A DNA stretch of 64,000 nt from Cyprinodon diabolis (taxonomy: Eukaryota > Chordata > Actinopteri > Cyprinodontiformes > Cyprinodontidae): NCBI GenBank assembly GCA_030533445.1, contig JARPUW010000508.1, positions 1 to 64,000 on the forward strand, written 5' to 3'. The translations under genes were made by a program, and so were the position numbers. Below, piece by piece: positions 34,909 to 60,904 of this stretch. Position 1 is the first letter of the stretch. Every line of letters starts with the position of its first letter. The notes beneath the pieces were generated by a model. That model was given only the letters and a program-made list of their open reading frames with translations, had not been told where the DNA came from and made no database searches.

Positions 34909-37900
34909 TCAAATCAATCCTGTTCGGTTCTTTAGTTCCTGTTCCGTTTGGAGGGAACTTAATCTACACTTTGACAAAGCACTGGTTTTGATAAGAACAA
35001 AACAGACGATAATCAGAAAAAGTAGCGGCACACTGATCCCAACTAGAGCGAACATTAATGTTTTAGCCACATCCGTTGTTCCATCGTCTTCTGTGTTCTT
35101 GGGTTCTTCTTCCTCTTCGGTTCCTGCAGAACAGAAACAAGAGAAATCTGCATCAGAACAAACATAACATCAGACTTTAGCTTCCATCCAGGTGAACCGA
35201 TCTGATATTCATCTCAGACGTTTATCACAGTAAATCAGGAGGCAGTGGACCCATCGGTCCGACTGGGACCCTCACCTGAGACTCTGAGGTGGACGAAGCT
35301 CTGAAACTCTCCATCAGCTCCGCCTGGGTTCTGGGTAACGATCCGACACATGTAGGTTCCTGCATCCGTCATGCTGAGGTTCAGCAGAACCACAGAGAAG
35401 TCTCCGTCCCTCACGCCCGAGGCCTCCCTCAGATAGACCCGTCCTCTGACAGAGTCGTCCTGGTAGGACGGGTACGGACGGTTTTTACGGTAGAAGAACA
35501 CATAGTCCTGTTGGCTGCCATTTTTGGTCCAGGTGAAAAGTTTGATTTCTGCGTCTCTGGGTCCAATGCAGCCCAGGGACACGTTCTGTCCAAGTTTCCC
35601 TCTCACTTCCTGCTGATCTGAAAGATCCAGAGAAGAGGAAACAGGTAGGAGTCAGAACCTTCCTGGATATGAACTATAATCCTCTGTTTTTTATCTGTGA
35701 CTAAATGTCTGGAATCAAATGTTTGCAGATGACATCACTCTGTTGCTTTAACAGAGATACAGGAAACGCTGCACTTTATGCGATTAAAATTACTTTGGTT
35801 GAATCCTGTTGTGTGTTTGATGTTTTTTAATGAGCCCCAAAGACAATAAAGACTCGTTTCTAAAACGCCATAATTAAAAAGCCTCTTCTGACAGAGACTC
35901 AACCAATGACAGCCTTCTGTTCAGGAAACTCCATGAAGATAGCTGTTGCTAGCTTAACTAGCAGGCGGCAGAAGGAAGACTAGACGCTATTTGGGATTAG
36001 CCACTGGGGGCACAGGTAGTACCTCTGGAGCTGGGGGAATGCAGCTCCCCCTGCTGGGAGTACCAGAGAATTACAAGTGTGCCTGGACCAAAAAAAAACC
36101 CCAAAAACTATAAACTGCTTACCTGAAATGCCAGGAAAAAACCCAGAAAGGGCTAAAAGCTCAACAATAAGACCTAACTTTGAAATGTTTGCCACATGGC
36201 TTAACCCTCGTTCAAGTGCCGCTAACGGTCATGTATTGGGTGCCGGGGTTCAGTAAAGGTCAGCTGATTCTGCTCTCCTCCATACATGCTGTGCGGAGTC
36301 CTTCCTCAGAAAGCGGTGAAATGGTCCATGTTGCTTTTGTAATTAATGCTTTTATTCATGTTTTTCGTTATTTCTTCTGGTTCTGTTGGATACAGCTGAT
36401 CTAACTGATGCATATCTGTAACAGCAGCAGTCCCTGCTGAAAATGTGTTCCTGTGGTTACGGGTTCTGGCTGCAACTAATGATTATTTTGCAAATCGATT
36501 GATCTGACGATAATTTTTTCAATTAATCGCTTAATGATCAGATAGGCAAAGGTTCCTTAACAAAGATTTTAATTTAACGAAAGCAGCTAAAACTAAAAAT
36601 TTTCCACTTTAGGAGTTCTGGATAGAGCAGATTGATTGATTTTATTAATCTCACAGTGGAGAAATTTCCTAGTTACATCAGCTCAAATACTTAAAGGAGA
36701 AGAAGAAAAATGTTCATGGCATATATACAGTATAGACACTGTGTCCAAATACGACCGCTTTCGACAAGAAAAAAATATTTTTGATTTAATGGAAAAATAT
36801 CAATCTGCCAGCTAAAGGCCGTTTCAGAGTCTCTATACTCCATTTAATGAATACTTGATTAATAAATCACTTGATGATTATTTCAATAATTGATTAATCC
36901 CAATAAATCTGATTAATTATTTCAGCCCTACTACATGTATATATCCAACCCGCTGAAGCTGATTGAGCAGTGGAGAAGTGTCTCTATGAAATAAAAAGCA
37001 ATGGAGGAAAACATCATTAAATAAAAGCTGAGTTTTTATAAGTTACATATTTAAAAATGCCTCAACAGTAATTTATATTATTGGGATAAACAGTCAATCA
37101 TTCTTTTTATTATTATCCAACATATTTCCTAAAATGAGCTCAGAATTTTCAGAAAAGTTATTGCAGCATTAAATACATCCTGTATCATTTATTCCAGCAG
37201 GTATTTATTTCACAATGACTCATTTATTTAGTTTTGAACTTCATGTTGTTCCATAGGAGAGAGCTGTGACAGGCAGTTTACAGAACTTCCGTTTGTTGGA
37301 CCTTTATACAAAATGCAGATATTTAATGAATTTACTATTAATTCAGGTGGAAAGTTTAGAAACAACCTCAAATTACTTTTTCAAGGTTGAAGATTTCTTT
37401 GCACACCTGAAACTTTCTGTGCAACTTTTAACACTAAAACATTAAATATAATTCACATCTAAAATGCAATCATATATGATCCACCAGAATAAAACAACTA
37501 TATTTTCATGTTTTAATCAGCATGTTTCTGGTCTCCTGGGATCTGCTGTTATCCAGAAGTCATGCAGGCACTGATCCACAGGTTCTGGTTCAGGTTCTGG
37601 TTCTGTTTTGTCAGAAAGTGAATCCTAAAGCTGAGCAAACTGCTTTAAGCAACGTCATAATGAAAGTTTCAGAACAGAAAACAAAAAACAGCTGTGTCAC
37701 GTGACATTTGTTTATAAAGATGGGCGCGTCAGGAAGCATTAATAAAAATAAATATATTTAAACTGCAACCCCTCAGAAACGCACCTATTATGGTAAATTG
37801 TCGACCACAGCAGGAAACCAACTTTGTTATGATGCATGTTGGTCTAGAAATAAAGATCATAGATTTAACAGTTTCTGTTCTAAAACAGAAACCGAACATT

Positions 37901-38006
37901 AACATTTTAAGCATGTTTATCTGCCTCTAAATGCATCATTCTTACCTCTGAGCGCAGAGTTAAGCTCAACCAGCTGCAGGATCAATAAAACAAAAACCCA
38001 AGTCAT
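34909..38006 (-). CDS. Gene D: single V-set Ig-domain membrane protein (3 exons, 205 aa)
   Basis: Minus-strand exons: 37946-38006 (signal peptide MTWVFVLLILQLVELNSALR), 35276-35617 (V-set) and 34909-35123 (acidic stalk, membrane segment, tail; stop TGA 34909-34911). Phase-1 GT-AG introns; total 618 nt, exactly 206 codons. The V domain has VSLGC, FTWTKNG, VFFYRKN, VRGRVYL and DAGTYMC. The membrane segment reads LVGISVPLLFLIIVCFVLI, followed by a tail of about 28 residues with no tyrosine motif. Exons 1 and 2 have exactly the lengths of those of gene C (61 and 342 nt), marking them as close relatives in tail-to-tail orientation. It is a likely B7/butyrophilin-like surface protein; the ligand is unknown. 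Intron 1 carries a hAT-type MITE. Confidence 0.8.
36467..36930. mobile_element. hAT-type MITE
   Basis: Starts 'ggctgcaactaatgattatt' and ends 'attatttcagccct', the imperfect inverted termini typical of a very common fish hAT MITE. It lies in intron 1 of gene D. Confidence 0.65.
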
Positions 38007-38739
38007 ACTTCCGGCAGCTGCCAGGAGCCCAAAATGCGTCCAGTTCAATAAGTAATATGTAACTTATATAAAAACAGTGAAGAAATAGGCCTGTAATTCC
38101 ATATCTACGGTAAGTTTCGGTCCTAAAGCAGCTGTTTTTGAAGAACAAGATGACTACTGTTTACGTTTTGCACACGGCACTGCAGCAGCGCCGCGCAAAA
38201 GAAGAACACTAGTGCCGGGTGAAAAAATACAGCTCTTCCTTTTTTTTCCTGACCTCACACAGCAGTTAATTCATTTCAAAAAACTGTCATAAATGATTAT
38301 TTTAATCAGAATTCATTAGATCCTCTCAGCCACCCTGAGATTGAATCTTTTCATAACAAAATCAACAAAAAAAACTCCAATAATTTCCACCTGTTCCGAC
38401 TATTGAAATGTTTAAAACAGAGCAGAACATCAAAGATGAGTCCCATCCTGCTGGATTAACACTGAATAAACACAATAAATAAAAAAACTGAGTTAGACAG
38501 AAAAGCTGAGAGAAAAAAACTAAAGTCTCCAGCCTTTAAAAAACAAGTGCTGATCACTCACTCGGTCCAAGTCTTCATCTTTGGTCTTTTTAGGCTCTAA
38601 ACAAGAACTGGTTCCGTTTCCAGAGCAGCAGGCGAACAGTGGAAGAAAAATCTAAGCAGATCAGATTTAATCCAGTTAAAGTCCGATTAGAATCGACCAC
38701 CGAGCAGCCGGTTAATGTAAACCTTCTTTCTCCGGCTCT
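38007..38739. other. 5' flank of gene D
   Basis: Presumed promoter side of gene D (minus strand). No distinct regulatory element can be assigned apart from the CTCF-like motif just beyond it. Confidence 0.4.
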
Positions 38740-40140
38740 TCCTGTTTGTCTTGTTGGGTTTAATGGCGGTTGGCAAAAACTTTTACCGCCACCTACTGGT
38801 GAGGAGGGTGGATCAGAATGGCCCTATTCATAAAGATACTTATATTTATTTACCTATATAGCTATATCTATATTACTGCTATAAATATACTAAATCCTCC
38901 TAATTATTCCTATTAATATCAAATATTTAAATAAATATTGATAACAGTTTTTTTTTTTTTTTACGTTTTCTGCAGAATATCCATCAAATTCAATTTAACT
39001 TTCTCCTTATTTAGGTCTCTAACCAAATTCTTTCTTTCTTCTTCATACTTCTTACATTACATCACTACATGTTCTACTGTTTCGTCTCATCCACAAAATT
39101 CCCATCTGCCTGATATATGTTTCCCTAGTTTGAATAATGTATTATTTAATCCTTTATGCCCAAAGCTAAGTCTGGAAACAACCGTTTCCTCTGTTCTGCT
39201 TCCTTCTGCTATCCTTGTTTCTCAGACTTTCCATTTAATCCTATAAAACAATCTTCCTCTCCTTTCTTCTTTCCTTTGTTTTTGCCAGCTTTCCTTCATT
39301 CTTTGTTTAATGATACTTTTCATTTCTGTCTCACTTAAGTTAATCATCATATCAATGGTTTTATTTTGTGATGCTTCCTTAGCAATGTTATCGTCAATTT
39401 CCTTTTCTTTAATCCCTATATGTGCTGAAACCCAAATAAACATAACACTAATACCCATCATTTGAACTTGATATAAAACTTGTTGTATTTCAATTAAAAT
39501 GTCTGATCTACTTTCCCAGCTATGATTTTGTATACTGATTAAAGCTGAACTCGAATCTGAACATATTAGTGATCTTACTTCCTCCATCCATTGTAATGCT
39601 AATCATGTTGCTAATAATTCTTCTGTTTAAACTCATTATTCATTATTTATTGTCCTATTTACTTTGATATTGAACTATGGAACATAAAATGCAATACCAG
39701 GCCTCTTACTCACACTTTTAGATGTATCTGTATATATTTGAATATAACCATAATAACTATCAACATATTTCTGTATCAGTTTATGTTAAATATTGCCTTC
39801 CTTTTTCTTTTCTAACCAAGTCAAATCCACTGTAGTTTCAGGTATGATCCAGGGAGGGATTACTGCTAACGGTACAGTTGGACTACATTTAATTTGATCT
39901 AATTTAAGTTCTCTTAGTTTTTTCCCTACTATCCATCCAAACCTTCCTGTTTGTCTCCTCTCCCTTTCCCAACACGGCTGCAGTGTTTTTTTGTAGTATG
40001 ATCTTGACCATGACCCTGTAAACTAACCCAGTCATTTAGCAACAGTTGTCCTGATTTCCAGTTGCATTTCTCCAGTTTCAACCTGCAGCCTCTTCCTGGT
40101 TCTAAGGAAGGAGGAGCCATCTACTGCTGGTTACCTCCAT
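38740..40140 (-). mobile_element. Degenerate I/Nimb-type LINE with RNase H domain
   Basis: Minus-strand frames read IYTDTSKS near 39740, then CSDSSSALISI and FIWVSAHIGIKEKEIDDNIA within 39222-39587, an RNase H-like fold with its Asp motifs. Upstream is SPTVPLAVIPPWIIPE. A stop and shifts break the frame. Retaining RNase H after the reverse transcriptase is typical of I-superfamily LINEs. The 3' boundary is approximate. Confidence 0.7.
38786..38799 (-). promoter_or_regulatory. CTCF-like motif, minus orientation
   Basis: The reverse strand reads CCAGTAGGTGGCGG, a full consensus match, 780 bp upstream of the gene D start. It lies in a repeat-derived block also seen near 13980, so it may be a by-product of that repeat. 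Confidence 0.35.
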
Positions 40141-40300
40141 GCTGTTAAATCAGGCCAGAACTTTAAACCTGAAATAACTCATTATTTATAGCCTGTTTTA
40201 TCAGCTCACACACCCCTGAACTATAGACTCCAATGTTTAACTGACTCTGATTAACATTTAGGTTGTAGATTTTTTTTGTCTTGATCAAAATTGTATAATG

Positions 40301-40314
40301 GTGCCATCTAGTGG
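40301..40314 (-). promoter_or_regulatory. CTCF-like motif, minus orientation
   Basis: The reverse strand reads CCACTAGATGGCAC, a full consensus match. Occupancy is unknown. Confidence 0.45.
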
Positions 40315-40829
40315 CTCTGATGGGTCATACCCTGCACTCCAGGCAGCAGTTATCCAAAGATATAACCTGGTGACTCCTTAATAAACACTAAAATAATGGG
40401 TTAAGTGGTGTTTCAGTCTTCTGGCCCCATCCTCTGTAGTAGAACATCTTCCTGAAAACATTCAGCACAGTGTGCATCCCAATGTAAGAAGTGTTAGGAC
40501 CCTTTTTGACTAGTTGCTTTAGCTGATGAGAACAAAGGTCTGACTTTTAATTTTATTAACTAATCTACATCCAGGAAAAGGTTGTTCTTTCCCAACCAAA
40601 GGCCTTCTCAGAATACCATTAAATCTTGGAATTGTCTCAGTTTGGTGTTAATAAACCCCTAAGCACAGAAGCTGCTCTTTTGGTTGCATTTTAAGCAAAT
40701 TGCTATGGAGACAACTGCTGGTACATTTAGAGCTACTTTCCATTTAGTGCTTTAATGCAGGTGAGTTCAATATTTTTACTGCTTCCCCTATTAAACTGGC
40801 CCATGTAACTGAACCAGACCTCACCATTA

Positions 40830-41055
40830 ATTCAATTTCAATTCAATTCAGTTTATTTGTATAGCGCCAAATTCACAACACATGTCATCTCAAGGCACTT
40901 TACAGTTCAACCAGATCATACAGTCAAATTGATACAAAGTTTTCTATCTAAGGAAAACCAGTTGATTGCATCGACTCATTGACTCAAATACAATCCCTCA
41001 CACTAAGCATGCTTGTAGCGACAGTGGAGAGGAAAAACTCCCTTTTAATGGTCCT
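40830..41055 (-). mobile_element. LINE 3' tail, reverse copy
   Basis: Reverse complement of the tail at 12420-12660, with AATTCAATTCAGTTTATT at its end and the 'ctcaaggcactttacag' block. Confidence 0.7.
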
Positions 41056-41317
41056 AACTTTGAGGCAGGTACATACAGTGGTGGTATGTTTTGGTTAAGA
41101 TGGAGCAATTGGTGTAACACCATAAAAATCAGTTGACTGGTTGCTGGAAAAACATCACCAGCTGCAACAAAGGTAGGCATGAAGCAAATGGTTCAGTTAT
41201 GTAGAAAGACGTGACAAGAATCATAATGTGACCAGATTCTGGTGACTTTTAACCTGCAGTGTAGAAACAAAACATGTTTTTGTTTCATTGCATTTATCAA
41301 GTGTTGCATGACATATA

Positions 41318-41447
41318 GCAGCGGATAGCACTGTTGCCATGCAGCAATAAGGTTATGGGTTCGATTCCTGGCTTGGGGTCTTGCATGGAGTTTGCATATT
41401 CTCCCTGTGCAGGCGTGGGTTCTCTCTGGGTGCTCCAGTGTTGTGTC
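41318..41447 (+). repeat. SINE-like repeat, truncated forward copy
   Basis: Shares 'agcactgttgccatgcagca', 'gggttcgattcctgg' and 'ttctccctgtgcaggcgtgg' with 26714-26830. Confidence 0.6.
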
Positions 41448-41469
41448 AGATGAGCATACCCTGTCAGAC

Positions 41470-42780
41470 CATCAAACATGTAGTCAATAACTGTTTATCC
41501 CTTTAGTGTTGTATGAAAAATAGACCTTAAACTACCTCAACACCATTGTATCCCTTTAGTCATGTACAAAAAAACTATTTAATAACTTACACTTTGGTGT
41601 TTTATGAAACGTATGGTGAGCTGAACTTAATTTTTTTTTTTGTAAATCACTAAGTGGATACACGCCCCTCGAGATAGTTTAGTCTATTGTTTTTTGTACA
41701 AAACTAAAGGGAAATGCAAATCTGATGTCTTGCGCATGCGTATTATCTATGCGTATGACGCATACGTGGGAGAAGATGGATGGATCCATCCATTTTCCAT
41801 CACGCTTATTCTAGCTGGGGTCACCCCTTGTGAACCCCTTGTTTGTTTATTTATTACATAATTAACAAGTGCATAGAAAAAAAGAAGACAAGAGTTACTG
41901 GTGCTCATCTACCTTTTCTAAATGTCACCTATATAAAAAAAATCTGGCTATTAAATATAAAAATGACTTATAACGGTGAACCATAAAAAACATAAACTAT
42001 AACCCAAACGAAACAGCGCTATAGCCACAAACTTAGCTAAAGCTAGTCATGTCCTAAAAATTAACTAGGCTATGAAAACGTCAAACCTAACCTTGTTTCT
42101 TCAGACACAGAATATGGTGGATTGTTTCTGGTTAAGCTTAGTTTGACTCCTCCAGAATATGACTACAGATACTGAAAGATGCTAGGTAACGGAATGCTAC
42201 GGACAACATGTGTTTATTTGGTGAGAGCAGGGAAGGAGCAGCTGTTTAATTACATTATCTTAAACTCGTTGTCTTGGTTCAGACTTTTTGGACAATGAGG
42301 TTCATAACAAATATAACCCCGGCAGAAAGGAGCAATGAAGAAATTCCAAACATCTGAGTTTCCATAACCATAACTTCAGTTTCTTAATATTCTCTGATGT
42401 TTTGACACATTATCTTTGTGACACTTTACATTAAGGTATAAAGAATGTGAATAAAGAACACACAAGGAACAAGGCATGAACTAAAGGTTAGTTAGCCAGT
42501 ACTAACTGGGAATTACTCAGCCCAGCCTGATTTGGGGATTACTGTTTAGTTATCTGGAAAATATAGAATAACTTATCAGGAACCAATGAGTAGTTATCAT
42601 GGAAAACAAAGATAACCTTATAAGGAACTGATGGGTAGTTAACCGATACTTTTAGGGGATTATCAATAAGTTACCATAGAAGCAGAGGAGAAATTCTCTA
42701 CTTTGGCTCTGAATAAACTCCACACCTCTGAGGTAGAAGCTAAATCGAACATGCTCCCACATACAAGCAGCTTAAATTGG
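41470..42780. other. Non-genic stretch
   Basis: A short 'atggatggatccatccattt' block at 41776-41800 looks like a SINE/LINE tail junction. Otherwise nothing recognisable. Confidence 0.4.
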
Positions 42781-43115
42781 CTTTCTCTGGAGGGTGGCTG
42801 GGCTCTCCCTTAGAGAAAGGGAGAGGAGCTTGGTCATTCAGGAGAGGCTTCTCCTCGACATCGAGAGGAGTCTGATTTGGCTCAGACTTCTTTTTCTGAT
42901 GCCCTCCCTGTCAGGTGTTGCAGAAAGATCCCGCCAGTGGGAGGCCTGGGGCAAGACCCAGGACTCTGGATGGACTACATCTCTATGGTGGCCTGGGAGC
43001 ACCAGGCTTCCCCAAGCACAGTTGGTGGTGGAGTTTTCAGAGAGGGAAGTCTGGGAGTCTCTGCTGAGACTGCTGCCCCGCAACTCGGTCCTGGATAAGG
43101 AGGAAGGCGACTAGT
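42780..43115 (+). mobile_element. RTE-type LINE C-terminal remnant
   Basis: Frames read pieces like GRPGARPRT and a block ending LLRLLPRNS. Fish RTE-like ORF2 C-termini carry the equivalent GRRPRGRPRTRW...LLRLLPPR order. Related fragments occur near 20990 and 60686. Confidence 0.55.
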
Positions 43116-43189
43116 ACAGGTACGAGACTTGTCTTTACACCAAGTCCTACTACTCATGGTAGATTGTGCTATTATACAACCATATCATA

Positions 43190-44140
43190 TCTCTCTAAAA
43201 TAAATTTTGTGTTTGGAGTAGTCCCTCTATCTCATTTTTTACCGCCTATTCTGGGTGTACCACAAGGCTTTATTCTCGGGCTCCTTCTTTTCTCCTGCTC
43301 TCTCTACCGTTTGGAACAATTTTTCCATTGAATTGTATTTCTTGAGTTGTAATAAACATATTGCTGCTCATGACTCTGCATTTGAAGCCTTTTTCACCAT
43401 TTCAAAGATTAAAATGCACCGTGCCCAATAGTTAAATACCTTAAATATGTGATAAAATCATGATTCTTTAGACTTATCTTAGAGATTAGGTCCCCTCTGC
43501 TCTAGAATGATGTGGCATAAGAAATCCAATGGGTTTATAAACTCCCTGCCCTCCTATCCTAAGTCTTTTAACAGGAATTTGATGGAGCACTTTGTCACAG
43601 GTTCAGCCTGTATAACATTGCAGGAGCGTGATTTCCAACAGCTACAAAAACACATCACTCTGGTATTGGCCTACTTGCAATGGTTGACGATTAATTTTAG
43701 GACAATGTTCATATTTATTTTGTTTAAAGACTCTTAATGGCCTAGTGCCACCATATTTTTCCAAAGGATTCTAGGCACAACTCCACTGCTTCCTGAGCTT
43801 AAGGCAGCTCTTTTGTTTCCTGTCATTTTCTATTGGATTAACTGATTAATCCAGGTGTGTATGGCCAATGGGTACTGAGATCAAGCACACCTGGATTAAT
43901 CAGATAATCCAATAGAAAATGACAGGAAACAAAAGAGCAGCCTTAAGTTCAGGAAGTAGTGGAGTCGTGCAAAGAGCCAATGTTCTCATCCTATAGGTCC
44001 ACAGACCAGATGCTGCCAGTGGTTCCTAGAACCTCTGAACCGATCTGCTTCTGCTTATAAGCCAAACTCTTTCATTTTATGTCTTTAAATATCGTTTTAA
44101 AGCATATTTACTCTTTATCTTATAACACACTATGTCTTTC
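43190..44140 (+). mobile_element. Degenerate L2-like LINE, interrupted by a foldback
   Basis: A GVPQGFILGLLLFS block occurs near 43250, a YLQWLTINFRT block (compare LHWLPIKFRT) at 43670, and RSTDQMLP.VPRTS-like residues after 44000. Stops are frequent. The foldback at 43771-43975 splits the C-terminal part. Confidence 0.62.
43771..43975. repeat. Long foldback repeat (53-bp near-perfect core arms)
   Basis: Core arms 43807-43859 and 43886-43938 are reverse complements with one mismatch and a 26-base spacer. Weaker complementarity extends outward on both sides. Confidence 0.82.
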
Positions 44141-44358
44141 TCTAAAAAATTGGGTGAGAACAACACTTGTCTCAGTTAATACATTTCTGTTATTTTTCTT
44201 GTTTGCTTGATGTAACCATCACTTCTGTAGTCTGCATATACTGTCCAGGGTTTCTTTAGGTTTTGCATTTCTGCAGATTATTTTTCTTGGTTTTTATTTG
44301 ATTATCTAACTTTTTACCTATTTTATTTTTGGTAAACTTACCTTACCTGTGTTTGAGG

Positions 44359-44380
44359 AGGAAGTGTGACCTCACTTCCT
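44359..44380. promoter_or_regulatory. Inverted ETS-type motif pair
   Basis: AGGAAGTG, six bases, then CACTTCCT: two ETS/PU.1-type cores in a perfect inverted repeat, 1.07 kb upstream of the gene E start. A role in gene E expression is inferred only. Confidence 0.35.
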
Positions 44381-45453
44381 GCCATTATGACCTCCTGTGT
44401 AGAGCTGAGGTCACAGGGATGCGGTTTGGTCATGGTGATGGTTTTCAAGATGTTGCCTAAGGTTATTGAATGTAACATAAGCAAGTTAAAGAGTAAACTG
44501 ATTACTCAAATCTGTTTATGGGAGAGTCCATTGGAGGCCATCTTGTCTTTCAGACATGAAGGTATAAGCAGAGACGATGGAGCGGTTCAGAAGAGAGGGG
44601 AACCAGGTCAGAGTAGCACGGTCCAATTGACTTTAATTATGGTTGATTTAAGGTTAGTTAATGTTCTGTTTAGACATGTGTAGGAAATCTCCAGTGTACC
44701 TCACACTTAAAATGTGTGAACATACCGTAGTACTGTAGGATGTGTAACTCATGGTTTGATGGTAGTGCAGCACTTTGATTAACCATCTTTTTCAAAGTGC
44801 TATAAAAATCGATACAGTGTGTTGGTGTTGTCTGATTTTAAAAGACTTGAGGATTAACATTGAATTAAGCAAAGGCTTCTAATACTTCTATACTTTTCAT
44901 ATTGTCATCATGTGGTTTTGTGTGCAGAAAGGGATTCATTTAGTGCCGTTTGAAGTACAGCTATAGTGAAAGTCAAGTGTGAAAAAAGTGCATTGCTGTG
45001 AATAATGGGGATCCCCAGTGTCAGTCATTGCTGCCAATCACTACATGGAGTCTGTGGAAAACAGAGCGCTGAACTCCTACATAGGAACAACACCTCTAAA
45101 CCAGTGAGTGGGTGAATTTTTGATTGAAAAGCTCACTGATACTTTTTTTAAAAGTCTATGTTAAACCTATAAGTATCACTTCGGTGCACCCAGGGGGGTC
45201 TGGACCTCATGTGGGAACCCTGGCATTGGTCTATGGTGGAACACAATTGTTCTGGTTCAGATGAAAGGAAAGATGGATTAATGTGACCTGTTTGACAGAC
45301 CCAATCTGCTACCAGTCGCCATAGCAACCCTGAAGATAAATCCCAAACATGACATAATTCAGTCAATATAGTCTCACGGCAGGAAGGAAGAGGTTTTATC
45401 TGCTGCGAGGCAACAGAACTAAACATTTCCACCTCAGAGGACTTTGTGGAACG

Positions 45454-60048
<14,595 letters not shown>

Positions 60049-60904
60049 TCCATACAGTCTGACCCAGCTTGAAGCTGACTGGTTCCATGATCTGTGAGTT
60101 CTGCTTCTACTGGTTGGTTCTCCTCCCAGTGGGACCGGCTCAGAGACCCTTGAAATAGAAGCTGTCATGATCGGCTGCCGGAACCAACCCTATAGACTTC
60201 AGAGCAGCAGAGGCTCCATGGACCTGATGACAGGCCTTCTCCACCCATCTAAGGCTGGCCTTGAAGAGTCTGGCTGAATTTACAAAGTCAGTTTTATGTT
60301 GTGTCTCTGATCCAATTCCAGAAACAGACTGAAGGTTTGTTGATTGGATGAAGCCTTTAAACTTTTTGGAGGGAAACCTGCAGTGGCCTTCAAAAGGAGG
60401 TATAATGGTTGGGGTCACCACCACCCACATGTACATGGTTCTTCATATAGAAGTGTCCTATGAATGTATTTATTAAAACGTATATCTAATCAGAGGATAA
60501 GATGTTATTCTGAGCAGTCTGAAAATGAAAGTTTAAAAACCATCAGTTTAACCATTTTGCTATTAGAACAAATGTGATAACATGAAACAGTTGTGTTAAA
60601 GTAACTAAATATGATTAATTGAATGCCAAAAATAGTTGCATTATTTTCTTCAGTGTGGATAACAGAAACTAAAATGAGCTTCCTCAGGGTGGCTGGGCTC
60701 TCCCTTAGAGAGAGGGTGAGGAGCTCCTTCTTTCTGAAGAGGCTCAGAGGCTTTCTTATGTTTCCATCACATGACTCCTGATCGATTTTTGCAAACACAC
60801 ACAGAAGGCATAATCAAACAGACCGCTGGCAGGTGCACCCTCCTGGAGAGAGGTCAATCTTGTATCCAAAAAGTTGTTTGGCTGTGTATTGCTTATACCT
60901 GATT
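60049..60904. other. 3' flank of gene E
   Basis: Candidate ATTAAA at 60472-60477. 60686-60790 matches the start of the LINE remnant at 42780 ('ggtggctgggctctccctta'). Confidence 0.5.
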
